The position numbers and the translations under genes are program-made. The notes beneath the pieces were generated by a model. That model saw only the letters and a program-made list of their open reading frames with translations. It was not told the DNA's origin and made no database searches. From Bradyrhizobium sp. RD5-C2 (GTDB taxonomy: Bacteria > Pseudomonadota > Alphaproteobacteria > Rhizobiales > Xanthobacteraceae), in NCBI RefSeq assembly GCF_019972155.1, contig NZ_BOVL01000008.1, positions 171,380 to 235,379 of the forward strand: a DNA stretch of 64,000 nucleotides. The letters run 5' to 3'. Each line of letters opens with the position of its first letter. Position 1 is the stretch's first letter. Of this stretch, positions 25,604-32,864 are shown piece by piece.

Positions 25604-26947
25604 ATGTCGAGCCGGTCCGGTCATCACCAGAAACACCATCATCCTCAGGACCATGGCCGGACGCCGGCACGCCGTCCGGTCGCGCAGCAAGCAGCGGTGG
25701 CGGCTTCCGGCGAGGGCTATACGCTGGTCCATGCCGGCAAGCAGGTCCGGTTCGGACCGGTGGTGTTCTGGATCGCGGTCGGCACCGTGGTCCTGCTCGG
25801 CATGTGGTCGGCGGCGACTGCGACCTATTTCGCGTTCCGTGACGACGTCCTGACCCGGCTGATCGCACGCCAGGCCGAGATGCAATACGCCTATGAGGAC
25901 CGCATCTCGGAGCTGCGCTCCAAGGTCGACCGCACCACCAGCCGCCAGCTGCTCGACCAGGAGCAGTTCGACCAGAAGCTCGACCAGATCATGAAGCGGC
26001 AGTCGGCGCTGGAATCGCGCGCCACCGCGCTCGGCGCAATGCCCGATGCGACCACTACAGGATCGATCAAGCCGCAGGGCCGCGCCGACGCCGCGCCGTC
26101 ATCCGGCACGCCAAAGCCCTCCCCGATCAGCGACACCGTGATCTTCGTGGCGCCGCCGGATCGCGAGGCGCGGCTGGAATCACGCGCGCCGCTGATCGCC
26201 AAGGCGCAGCCGAACCAGTTCGCCAAGGCCCAGGGCGTCGACAATGTCCTGGTCCGCCTGCAGACTTCGCTCGACCAGGTCGAGCGGCGCCAGGTCGCCG
26301 CGCTCTCCTCGGTCGAGGACGGCATCGAATCGCGGGTGCGCCGGATGCGCGGCGTGATCTCCGATCTCGGCCTCAACATGGCGCAGCTCGAAGCCGCGAC
26401 GCCCCGCTCCGGCATGGGCGGCCCCTATGTGCCGGTAAAGCTCGCGCCAGATGCCGGCGCGTTCGAGCGCCAGCTCTACCGCATCAACATCAACCGCGCG
26501 CAGATGCAGCGCCTGAACCAGACGCTGGCGCTGGTGCCTTACCGCAAACCCGTGGTCGGCGAGGTCGAATTCACCAGCGGCTTCGGCGTTCGCTCCGATC
26601 CCTTCCTCGGCCGTCCGGCGATGCACACCGGGCTCGACTTCCGCGCCGCGCAGGGCGATCCGGTACGCGTCACTGCCAATGGCAAGGTGGTGTCGGCGGG
26701 CTGGGCCGGCGGTTACGGCCGCATGGTCGAGGTCGATCACGGCAATGGCCTGTCGACCCGCTACGGCCATCTCTCCGAGATCGGCGTCAAGGTCGGTGAG
26801 TCCGTCAAGATCGGCCAGGTGATCGGCGCTGTCGGCTCGACCGGACGTTCCACCGGCCCGCATCTGCACTACGAAACCCGCATCGACGGCGAAGCGGTCG
26901 ATCCGCAGAAATTCCTCCGCGCCGGCGTCCGGCTCAGCGCAGGCTAA
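25604..26947 (+). CDS. M23-family metallopeptidase (murein endopeptidase-like), membrane anchored
   Basis: A 447-residue protein. After a His/Arg-rich cytoplasmic start, one membrane helix (VVFWIAVGTVVLLGMWSAAT) is followed by a coiled coil (about residues 85-155) and a second helical region, then the LytM/M23 domain in the last 130 residues. Metal-site motifs are present: HTGLDFRA, the GNGLSTRYGHLS segment, and GPHLHYE with the HxH pair. M23 enzymes cut peptide cross-links in murein; coiled-coil versions often work in cell division or as amidase activators. The ATG at 25604 has GGGAG five bases upstream; an in-frame ATG at 25535 does not. Confidence 0.9.
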   Translation: MSSRSGHHQKHHHPQDHGRTPARRPVAQQAAVAASGEGYTLVHAGKQVRFGPVVFWIAVGTVVLLGMWSAATATYFAFRDDVLTRLIARQAEMQYAYEDRISELRSKVDRTTSRQLLDQEQFDQKLDQIMKRQSALESRATALGAMPDATTTGSIKPQGRADAAPSSGTPKPSPISDTVIFVAPPDREARLESRAPLIAKAQPNQFAKAQGVDNVLVRLQTSLDQVERRQVAALSSVEDGIESRVRRMRGVISDLGLNMAQLEAATPRSGMGGPYVPVKLAPDAGAFERQLYRININRAQMQRLNQTLALVPYRKPVVGEVEFTSGFGVRSDPFLGRPAMHTGLDFRAAQGDPVRVTANGKVVSAGWAGGYGRMVEVDHGNGLSTRYGHLSEIGVKVGESVKIGQVIGAVGSTGRSTGPHLHYETRIDGEAVDPQKFLRAGVRLSAG

Positions 26948-26973
26948 AGCCTCCAATCACGCGGCACGTTCTG

Positions 26974-27009
26974 AAACCGGCGCTGGCCCAAGCCTGCGCC
27001 GGTTTTGTC
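26974..27009. terminator. Intrinsic terminator, probably bidirectional
   Basis: AAACCGGCGC (26974-26983) pairs with GCGCCGGTTT (26996-27005), followed by TTTGTCTT. It lies between the convergent M23 peptidase and DUF5666 genes, and the A-run on the left arm could serve the opposite strand. Confidence 0.8.
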
Positions 27010-27017
27010 TTGCCGGA

Positions 27018-27345
27018 TTAGCGGCGGCCACCGCCGCCCATGCCGCCGGGCGGCCCGCCGCCACCGAATCCGCCGCCGGGCCCGAATGGGCCACCGCCGC
27101 CACCACCGGGGCTGAATGGTCCGCCGGGCGAGCCGAAGCCGCCCGGACCCGGGCCGGTCGTTCCGCCATTCAGGGGATCAGGTGCAGGACCGCCACCACC
27201 CGGCGGCCCGCCGCCGGGCGCACCGGACGGCCCGCCAGGGCTGCCACTTGGGCCGCTACCACCGGGGCCACCACCAGGCGCGCCGCGCCCGCCCGGTCCG
27301 GATCCATGTCCCGGCCCGGAGCCACCGCCGCCGGAGCCGCGGCCC
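27018..27345. repeat. Low-complexity Gly/Pro-coding tract
   Basis: A region of short GGNCCN units encoding the Gly/Pro-rich C-terminus of the DUF5666 protein. Such DNA is prone to slippage, so its length may vary between strains. Confidence 0.7.
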
Positions 27346-28277
27346 GGCGTGCCGGGGCTCCGCACCGACGAGCCCGGGAATTTGGTGACCGATTGCACCG
27401 ACTCGACGCGCAGCTCGCGCGTCCCCGACAGCTGCGCATTGACGACCACGCGCGTATCGGCCGCCGGCGAAAAGCGCGAATGATCGCGCGCGACGAAGCC
27501 GGAGCCGAGCTGCAGGTCATTGCCGACCCGCCGCACATAGGCCTCGATCAACAGCCGCTTGGCGCCGGTGAGGTCGGAGAAGTCGTCGGCGCGGCTGCGC
27601 GAGACCTGCATCACGCCCTGCGTGACATGGCCCTCGGCCTGCACGCGCTGACCGGCCAAAGCCGCATCGACGCCGCTGAGCTTGAGCTCGCCGATGCGCA
27701 AGCTACCCGCGCGGTCGCGCTCGAGCGGTCCCGCGACACGCATCGCAGCGTCATGGCGCTCCTGCACCAGGCTTGCGACGACCACACCGTCGGTGCGGCG
27801 CAGCCCGAACACGGCGACATGCGCGCCGACCTTCAGCCAGCTGTCGCGGCCGCTCCAGGCGACCTTCTGGCCGAGCACCGTCAGCTCGCCCGATTTCATC
27901 TGCTCGACCGGCCCGGTCACTTCGCTCGCCACGTCGATCCGCTTGGTCGACAGCGAGCCGCCGGCATCGCGCTCCGCCACCACGCGCGCGAGCTGCCCGA
28001 TCCGCAGCGCCTTGGCGTTCGCCGCCTCGCCGTCGATCCGGACTGGCACGTCGGCCGCATAGGCGACGCGCTCACCGTTGACGTAGATCGAGCCGAACCG
28101 CTGGATCACGCCGACAATGCCGGTGCCACCGATGCCCTGGTCGGAGCCGGTGATCCCGGTGCCGCCGATGCCCTGATCGTTGCCGCGCTTCTTGACTTGC
28201 GCGCCCGCGAGCGACGTTCCGGCGAGCCAGAAGCCGATCAGCAGCGCGCGGCGAGAAATGACAGGCGGGCCTTTCAT
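27018..28277 (-). CDS. DUF5666-domain secreted protein with Gly/Pro-rich tail
   Basis: A 419-residue exported protein. The N-terminus ISRRALLIGFWLAGTSLAGA is a signal sequence with a paired arginine. Two copies of DQGIGGTGI(T/V)G follow near residues 34-54. The middle (about residues 60-300) consists of repeated small beta-rich units such as GSIYVNGERVAY and MKSGELTVLGQKVAW that match DUF5666, thought to be OB-like barrels. The last 110 residues are almost only Gly, Pro and Ser, collagen-like and probably disordered. Its start overlaps the stop of the DUF6502 gene (ATGA), so the two are one operon. No function is known; a surface or periplasmic role is likely. Confidence 0.8.
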   Translation of the reverse strand: MKGPPVISRRALLIGFWLAGTSLAGAQVKKRGNDQGIGGTGITGSDQGIGGTGIVGVIQRFGSIYVNGERVAYAADVPVRIDGEAANAKALRIGQLARVVAERDAGGSLSTKRIDVASEVTGPVEQMKSGELTVLGQKVAWSGRDSWLKVGAHVAVFGLRRTDGVVVASLVQERHDAAMRVAGPLERDRAGSLRIGELKLSGVDAALAGQRVQAEGHVTQGVMQVSRSRADDFSDLTGAKRLLIEAYVRRVGNDLQLGSGFVARDHSRFSPAADTRVVVNAQLSGTRELRVESVQSVTKFPGSSVRSPGTPGRGSGGGGSGPGHGSGPGGRGAPGGGPGGSGPSGSPGGPSGAPGGGPPGGGGPAPDPLNGGTTGPGPGGFGSPGGPFSPGGGGGGPFGPGGGFGGGGPPGGMGGGGRR

Positions 28278-29149
28278 GCCGCACCGCCTTCGTCGGCATC
28301 GTCATCGACCGGGCCGTCGGGGCCCTCGCGATAGATGTAGATGCCGAAATTCCAGCGGTAGTCGCCGCCCTTGTCCTTGGCCAAGGCGCGGTTGGCCTCG
28401 CGGTTGGCGACCTTCAGCGCCTCCATTGCGAGCTCGCGCGAACGGCCCTCGAGCCGCTTGGCCAGTTTGGCCGACAGCCCGTCGTAATGCACCGCGCGTT
28501 CGAGGAAGCGCGGTGTCGCCGAGGATACGTTCATCTCGGCGGCCGCGACATGGTCGTGCAGGTTGCGGCCGAGATAATGCCATTTGCGGTCGTCGTCGCC
28601 ATGCGGGACGAAGGCCTCCTCGACCAGCATGATCTCATCGTCGTCATTGATGGTGACGAGCTTGCGGTCGAGCCATTCGTCGAGCACGGCGCGCGGCCGC
28701 ACGTCCTTGGTGATCGATTCGACCAGCGTCTCGAACGACGGCGCGCCGCCATCGGCGGTGCGCGGCAACGGCAGCGGATCGCCCTTCGTGTCGGTGAATT
28801 CGGGCGCGGCCAGCCAGCGCGCGATGATCGCGCTGGTGCGCGACAATGTCGCCGGCACCGCATTGACCGGCGCGCCCGCTCCGCGCAACCGCGCGACCTC
28901 CTTGCGGTGGATGCCGGTCAGCAGGCTGACGCGGCTGTCGGTCTGCTCCTTGCCCTCGAGCGCGAAGTCGTGTTCGGCGACGTTGACATAGAGCTCGCGC
29001 AACAGCTGGGTCAGCGCTGGAAATGTCATGCCGCCGCGCACGCAAAGCCGCACCAGCGGGCGCAGCATTCGCGCCAGTGGCGAGTGCAGCTTCGCGGCAG
29101 TGATCGGCGCAGCCGATCCCGGCTTCGGCTTCGGGGGCTTGGCATTCAT
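28274..29149 (-). CDS. DUF6502 family protein, possible DNA-binding regulator
   Basis: A 291-residue cytoplasmic protein. Its first 110 residues contain PLVRLCVRGGMTFPALTQLL, then TDSRVSLLTGIHRKEVARLR, which has the length and pattern of a helix-turn-helix with HRKEVARLR as recognition helix. The middle carries PSFETLVESITKDVRPRAVLDEWL, characteristic of DUF6502. The C-terminus is acidic. DUF6502 and DUF5666 genes commonly occur side by side, as here, with overlapping stop and start codons. Upstream, a 17-bp palindrome overlaps a possible promoter (TTGTGT, 17 bases, TAAAAG on the minus strand), so autoregulation is plausible. The family call is fairly firm; the regulatory role is inference. 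Confidence 0.75.
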   Translation of the reverse strand: MNAKPPKPKPGSAAPITAAKLHSPLARMLRPLVRLCVRGGMTFPALTQLLRELYVNVAEHDFALEGKEQTDSRVSLLTGIHRKEVARLRGAGAPVNAVPATLSRTSAIIARWLAAPEFTDTKGDPLPLPRTADGGAPSFETLVESITKDVRPRAVLDEWLDRKLVTINDDDEIMLVEEAFVPHGDDDRKWHYLGRNLHDHVAAAEMNVSSATPRFLERAVHYDGLSAKLAKRLEGRSRELAMEALKVANREANRALAKDKGGDYRWNFGIYIYREGPDGPVDDDADEGGAA

Positions 29150-29173
29150 GCCTAACTTTTAGCCGCCCGCCGC

Positions 29174-29229
29174 GTGGGACACAATCCCACCGTTTCGCCC
29201 ACCTCGCTTGACGTGTGACATTTTCCCAC
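29174..29229. promoter_or_regulatory. Two-operator promoter module, copy 1
   Basis: Operator A is GTGGGACACAATCCCAC (29174-29190), a perfect 6-bp palindrome arm pair with a 5-base centre. After 17 bases comes TTGAC (29208-29212), a -35-like box, followed at once by operator B, GTGTGACATTTTCCCAC (29213-29229). A TATGGG hexamer at 29231 could be the -10. On the other strand operator A overlaps a possible -35 of the DUF6502 operon. The same arrangement with identical spacing recurs at 29840-29895. Confidence 0.7.
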
Positions 29230-29300
29230 TTATGGGAAACAAAAGTAACCTCCGGACACGGCGCGGCCTGCGGGGCGCCGATATCCCTACGGACCGCTCC

Positions 29301-29735
29301 ATGACGCCTGCCCGATTCGACCTTGCGATCGCGGAAGCCTGCCGGATCGCCCAGGTTCCCTACGACGAGTTCGTGTCGACGGTGATGGCGGGCGGCTATC
29401 CCTGCCTGCCGGGCGTGGCGCCCGGTTCGCCGCGCCGCTTCGGCGAGACCGACCTGCTGGCGCTGTACATCTATGGCCGCCTGCTCGCCTTCGGCTTCGG
29501 CGGCTTGCGCGCCGGCGAATATGCCTGCCGCGCGCATGCCGGCCTCACCGCCGAGCCGCGCGCGAACTCGATCTCGATCGCGCTGACATCGGACGGCGGC
29601 AAGCGCGTCGTCATCGAGCAGGATTTGCAGCGGCCCGCGGCCGCGATGCTGCCCGAGCGGATCCATTTCGACATCCCCGCCATCCGCCGCCAGTTGCAGC
29701 CATCGACGACGGGCAGCCCGGCCGAGCCGGCCTGA
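29301..29735 (+). CDS. Hypothetical protein, possible MerR-like DNA-binding domain
   Basis: A 144-residue protein of unknown function. The segment RRFGETDLLALYIYGRLLAF (residues 45-64) followed by GFGGLRAGEYACRAHAGL resembles the helix pair of MerR-like winged helices seen in short rhizobial proteins; the C-terminal part is a beta-rich region around SISIALTSDGGKRVVIEQDL. I chose ATG 29301 because the promoter module places the transcript start near 29240, after the alternative ATG at 29235, and GGA lies about 9 bases upstream. It diverges from the DUF6502-DUF5666 operon. It may be a second regulator of this locus. Confidence 0.55.
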   Translation: MTPARFDLAIAEACRIAQVPYDEFVSTVMAGGYPCLPGVAPGSPRRFGETDLLALYIYGRLLAFGFGGLRAGEYACRAHAGLTAEPRANSISIALTSDGGKRVVIEQDLQRPAAAMLPERIHFDIPAIRRQLQPSTTGSPAEPA

Positions 29736-29839
29736 CACCTCGCTAGCACTCCCGACCTGCTCGCCTCGCGCCGTCACGGCGCGATCGCGCCGGCATGCGC
29801 GCCGATGCCTCCCGCCAAAAAAGTTATCCACCGCCACAC

Positions 29840-29895
29840 GTGGGACATAATCCCACATTTTAGTCCGATGCCATTGACGTGTGAAATTTTCCCAC
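29840..29895. promoter_or_regulatory. Two-operator promoter module, copy 2
   Basis: Operator A is GTGGGACATAATCCCAC (29840-29856); TTGAC follows after exactly 17 bases (29874-29878); operator B is GTGTGAAATTTTCCCAC (29879-29895). All internal distances equal those of copy 1 at 29174-29229, while the DNA between operator A and TTGAC differs. That pattern indicates selection on the sites. The module faces the small membrane protein gene at 29932 and the polysaccharide genes beyond it. Confidence 0.7.
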
Positions 29896-29931
29896 GTACT
29901 CAGAAATCCATTCAACAGGGAATCCGACGCA

Positions 29932-30162
29932 ATGTCTCTTCGTTCGGCCCACGAACCCGGTTCGTCTTGCGAACCCGGTTCACATCGCGAACCCGGTCGG
30001 TTCGCCGCCACCACACTCCGTTTCAAGCCGCAGGCAGCCTTTTGCTTCGCGCCGCAGGCGCCTTGCGGCCCGATCGAGCCGGTGTTTCCGGCGCTGCTCC
30101 GCTCGCTGGTGTTCGCGGCAGCGCTGGCGCTGCCGTTCGTCGTCGCCCTGTTCGTCGCATGA
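29932..30162 (+). CDS. Small membrane protein with EPGS repeats
   Basis: A 76-residue open frame. AGGGA lies about 10 bases before ATG 29932, and the promoter module ends 37 bases upstream, so expression is likely. Near the N-terminus are three tandem six-residue units starting EPG (EPGSSC, EPGSHR, EPGRFA). Two PQA-containing Cys segments follow, and the C-terminus is a single membrane helix (ALLRSLVFAAALALPFVVAL). Its TGA overlaps the ATG of the fused glycosyltransferase-permease, so the two are probably translated together. I know of no family; it might be an accessory subunit of the transporter. Confidence 0.5.
   Translation: MSLRSAHEPGSSCEPGSHREPGRFAATTLRFKPQAAFCFAPQAPCGPIEPVFPALLRSLVFAAALALPFVVALFVA
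29953..29999. repeat. Three 18-bp tandem repeats with palindromic core
   Basis: GAACCCGGTTC at 29953-29963 and 29971-29981, and the partial GAACCCGGT at 29989-29997, spaced exactly 18 bases. They encode the EPGSxx units of the small membrane protein, and each core is a near-perfect palindrome. Confidence 0.75.
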
Positions 30163-32120
30163 TCCGGATCGAGCCGCCCATGATTGGTCTGAACGCGCCG
30201 GCCCGGCGTCCGTCGGTGTTGCACATCTTCAAGGTCTACTACCCCGACCTGTTCGGCGGCACGCTGACCGTGATCCGCGACATCTGCGCCTCCCTGAAGG
30301 ACACGTTCGACGCTGCCGTGCTGGTCTGCTCGCGCGCCGGCGGCGAGCGGCAGATCGTGGTCAATGACGTTGCCGTCGAGCGCGTGCATTCGTTCGGCGA
30401 TGTGCTGTCGCTGCCGGCGGCGCCGACCTATCCGTGGCGGCTGTGGCGCCGCATCGCCGAGCACGATCTGCTGGCGCTGCACGCCCCCTTCCCGCTCGCC
30501 GACCTGGTGTTCGCGCTCGGGCTCGGCCGCGCGCGTCCACTGGTGGTGCACTGGCACGCCGATATCGTCTCGCACGCGGCGTTGCGCTTTCTGGTCGAGC
30601 CGATGATGCGGCGGACCTTGCGCCGTGCCGCCGCGATCATCGTCTCCGATCCGGTGCTGATCGAAACCACGCCGCTGCTGCAGGAATTTGCCGACAAGTG
30701 CCACGCCGTTCCGTTCGGCGTCGATGTCGAGAAGTATGACCGCCCCGCCGCGCAAGCCGACGACGTCAACGCCCGCGGCCGCCTCGTTCTCGCCTGCGGC
30801 CGGCTGGTGCCCTACAAGGGTTTTGACGTGCTGGTGCGCGCCGCCCACGCCCGCAATTTCGAGGTCTGGATCGTCGGCGAGGGCCGCGAGCGCGACCATC
30901 TCGAGCAGCTGATCCGCGAATACGGCTTGCAGGATCGCGTCCGCCTGCTCGGCTCGGTGTCCGAGAGCGAACGCGTCAAGCTGATGCGCATCGCCGACGT
31001 CTTCGTGATGCCGTCGGTGACCAATGCGGAAACCTTCGGGCTGGCCCAACTCGAGGCGATGGCGGCGAGTCGGCCGATCGTCAACACCGCGCTCGACACC
31101 GGCGTTCCGCATGTCGCCCGCGACGGCCTCGAGGCCATCACCGTGCCGCCCGGCGATCCCACAGCCCTCGCCGACGCCATCGAGACGCTGATCAACGACC
31201 CCGAGCGGCGCCGCCGCATGGGGCAGGCCGCGCGCCATCGCGCGATCACGAAATACTCGACATCAGCCTTCAAGGAGGGAGTGGAGACGGTGTACCGCAA
31301 GGTCGTTACCGAAGAGGCCGCCGCAAAGGACGCAGGGTCGTCAGCCCCAGCCCCGCGCCCCCGAACGGCCGGTCTCGTCGGCGCGATCCAGATCGCGGCA
31401 GCGCTGGCCTGGTCAGACGTCCGCCATCGCTACGTCCGCTCCCTCCTTGGACCCTTCTGGATGTCGATCCAGATGGCGATCATGGTGGCCGTGCTCGGCT
31501 CGGTCATCGGCCATCTCTCCAACGCCAGCGCGGTGGCGCGGCTGCCGATGCTGGCGGCGAGCCTCACCGCCTGGACCTTCCTCAACAGCGTCGTGCTCGA
31601 CGCCACCACCGCGCTGCAGGGCTCGGCCAGCCTGATCAAGGATCGCGCGCTGCCGCCAGTGATCTTCCTGCTGCAATGTACCTTCCGCCAGGCGCTGTTC
31701 GCGGCCCACAACGCGGTCGTGCCGCTGATCCTGTGGCTCGCGCTGACACCGCGGGATGTCGGCGGCGCGATCGCCGCCCTGCCCGGCCTCGTCCTGTTCG
31801 TCATCTGCGCGCTCGGGGTGTGCCTCGTGCTCGGCGCGCTGGCAACGCGCTACCGCGACATCAAGCCGATCATCGAGTCCTCGCTGACGCTGGCCTTCCT
31901 GGCTTCGCCGATCATCTGGACGCCTGAGATGATCGATCGCGGCTCTACCGTGATGCGGCTCAATCCGCTGACCCATCTCTTCGCAGTCTGGCGCGACCCG
32001 CTGGCATCGGGCCATGTCGCGACGACGAGCGTGATCTACGTGCTGGCCTGCCTTGCCGCGCTCGCGGTCGCGGCGACCGTGACGGTCGCTCAATTGCGCA
32101 AAGCGGCATTCTGGATCTAG
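30159..32120 (+). CDS. Fusion of a GT4-type glycosyltransferase and an ABC-2 polysaccharide-export permease
   Basis: A single unbroken frame of 653 residues. Residues 1-385 are a GT-B glycosyltransferase of family 4: YPDLFGGTLTVIRD at the donor-site start, CGRLVPYKGFDVLVRA, and ETFGLAQLEAMAA with the paired glutamates. A 20-residue Ala/Pro linker leads to residues 406-653, an ABC-2 permease like Wzm/KpsM, with SDVRHRYVRSLLGPFWMSIQ, about six membrane helices and the LASPIIWTP signature late on. Normally these are two genes. There is no start codon with a ribosome site near the junction. The following gene encodes the matching ATPase. It probably builds and exports a surface polysaccharide. 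Confidence 0.88.
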   Translation: MIRIEPPMIGLNAPARRPSVLHIFKVYYPDLFGGTLTVIRDICASLKDTFDAAVLVCSRAGGERQIVVNDVAVERVHSFGDVLSLPAAPTYPWRLWRRIAEHDLLALHAPFPLADLVFALGLGRARPLVVHWHADIVSHAALRFLVEPMMRRTLRRAAAIIVSDPVLIETTPLLQEFADKCHAVPFGVDVEKYDRPAAQADDVNARGRLVLACGRLVPYKGFDVLVRAAHARNFEVWIVGEGRERDHLEQLIREYGLQDRVRLLGSVSESERVKLMRIADVFVMPSVTNAETFGLAQLEAMAASRPIVNTALDTGVPHVARDGLEAITVPPGDPTALADAIETLINDPERRRRMGQAARHRAITKYSTSAFKEGVETVYRKVVTEEAAAKDAGSSAPAPRPRTAGLVGAIQIAAALAWSDVRHRYVRSLLGPFWMSIQMAIMVAVLGSVIGHLSNASAVARLPMLAASLTAWTFLNSVVLDATTALQGSASLIKDRALPPVIFLLQCTFRQALFAAHNAVVPLILWLALTPRDVGGAIAALPGLVLFVICALGVCLVLGALATRYRDIKPIIESSLTLAFLASPIIWTPEMIDRGSTVMRLNPLTHLFAVWRDPLASGHVATTSVIYVLACLAALAVAATVTVAQLRKAAFWI

Positions 32121-32123
32121 CAC

Positions 32124-32864
32124 ATGGCAAGCATCGACCTCCGCGACGTCTGCCTCGATTATCCGCTGTACGGCGCCTACGACTTCTCGCTGAAGCGCCG
32201 CCTGCTCGGCCGCCTGTTCCGCCAGACCAGCGAGATGCGCACCATCCGCGCGGTCGACAATATCTCGATCGAGGCGAAGGCCGGCGCCCGCATCGGCCTC
32301 GCCGGGCCGAACGGCTCCGGCAAGTCCACTTTGCTGCGGCTGATCGCCGGCGTGTTTCCGGCAACCAGCGGCGAGGTCGCGATTTCCGGCAACATCGTGC
32401 CGCTGCTTGGCCTCGGCGCCGGCGTCAATCTCGACTTCGTTGCGGCCGACAATATCAACCTGCTGCTGCGGATCTCAGGACGCAAGCCGACGCCGGCGAT
32501 CCTGGACGAGATCTGGGCCTTCACGGAGCTGGAGGCGCGCATGCAGCGGCTGCCGCTGCGCATGTTCTCGTCGGGCATGCTGATGCGCGTGCTGTTCGCG
32601 ACCGCAACCGCCTTTCCCGCCGACATCCTGCTGCTCGACGAATGGCTCAGCGTGGTCGACGAGAATTTCTCGGCCAAGGCCGAGCAGCGGCTGCGCAAGA
32701 TGGTCGAGGCCGCGGCGATCGTGATCATCGCCTCGCACGACCAGGGGCTGCTGCGCCGGACCTGCAACCGCATCATCAATCTCGATCACGGCCGCATCAC
32801 CAGCACCGTTGCGCTGGATCCACCCATCCCGCATCACCTCGAGCTCACAGAAATAACCGCATGA
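32124..32864 (+). CDS. ABC transporter ATP-binding protein for polysaccharide export (Wzt/KpsT-like)
   Basis: A 246-residue ATPase: Walker A GPNGSGKSTLL, signature MFSSGMLMRV (the FSSGM form seen in polysaccharide exporters), Walker B ILLLDEWLSVVDENF, and H-loop ASHDQ. The PLYGAYDFSLKRRLLG start is typical of the Wzt/KpsT/TagH group. It lacks the C-terminal carbohydrate-binding domain of long Wzt proteins, so export probably does not depend on a capped chain end. It starts 3 bases after the fused permease and overlaps the next gene by ATGA, so its partner is the permease half of that fusion. Confidence 0.92.
   Translation: MASIDLRDVCLDYPLYGAYDFSLKRRLLGRLFRQTSEMRTIRAVDNISIEAKAGARIGLAGPNGSGKSTLLRLIAGVFPATSGEVAISGNIVPLLGLGAGVNLDFVAADNINLLLRISGRKPTPAILDEIWAFTELEARMQRLPLRMFSSGMLMRVLFATATAFPADILLLDEWLSVVDENFSAKAEQRLRKMVEAAAIVIIASHDQGLLRRTCNRIINLDHGRITSTVALDPPIPHHLELTEITA

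Noticed and set aside
29953..29999. Possible CRISPR-like or iteron array (three 18-bp repeats)
   Set aside because: The repeats are directly adjacent, without spacers, in frame within a small gene, and number only three.
28644..31238. A very long open frame on the minus strand across the DUF6502 gene, the operator modules and the glycosyltransferase
   Set aside because: It is a by-product of high GC content. It runs antisense to genes with clear motifs, crosses conserved promoter sites, and its translation is low-complexity Arg/Ala/Gly without any domain.
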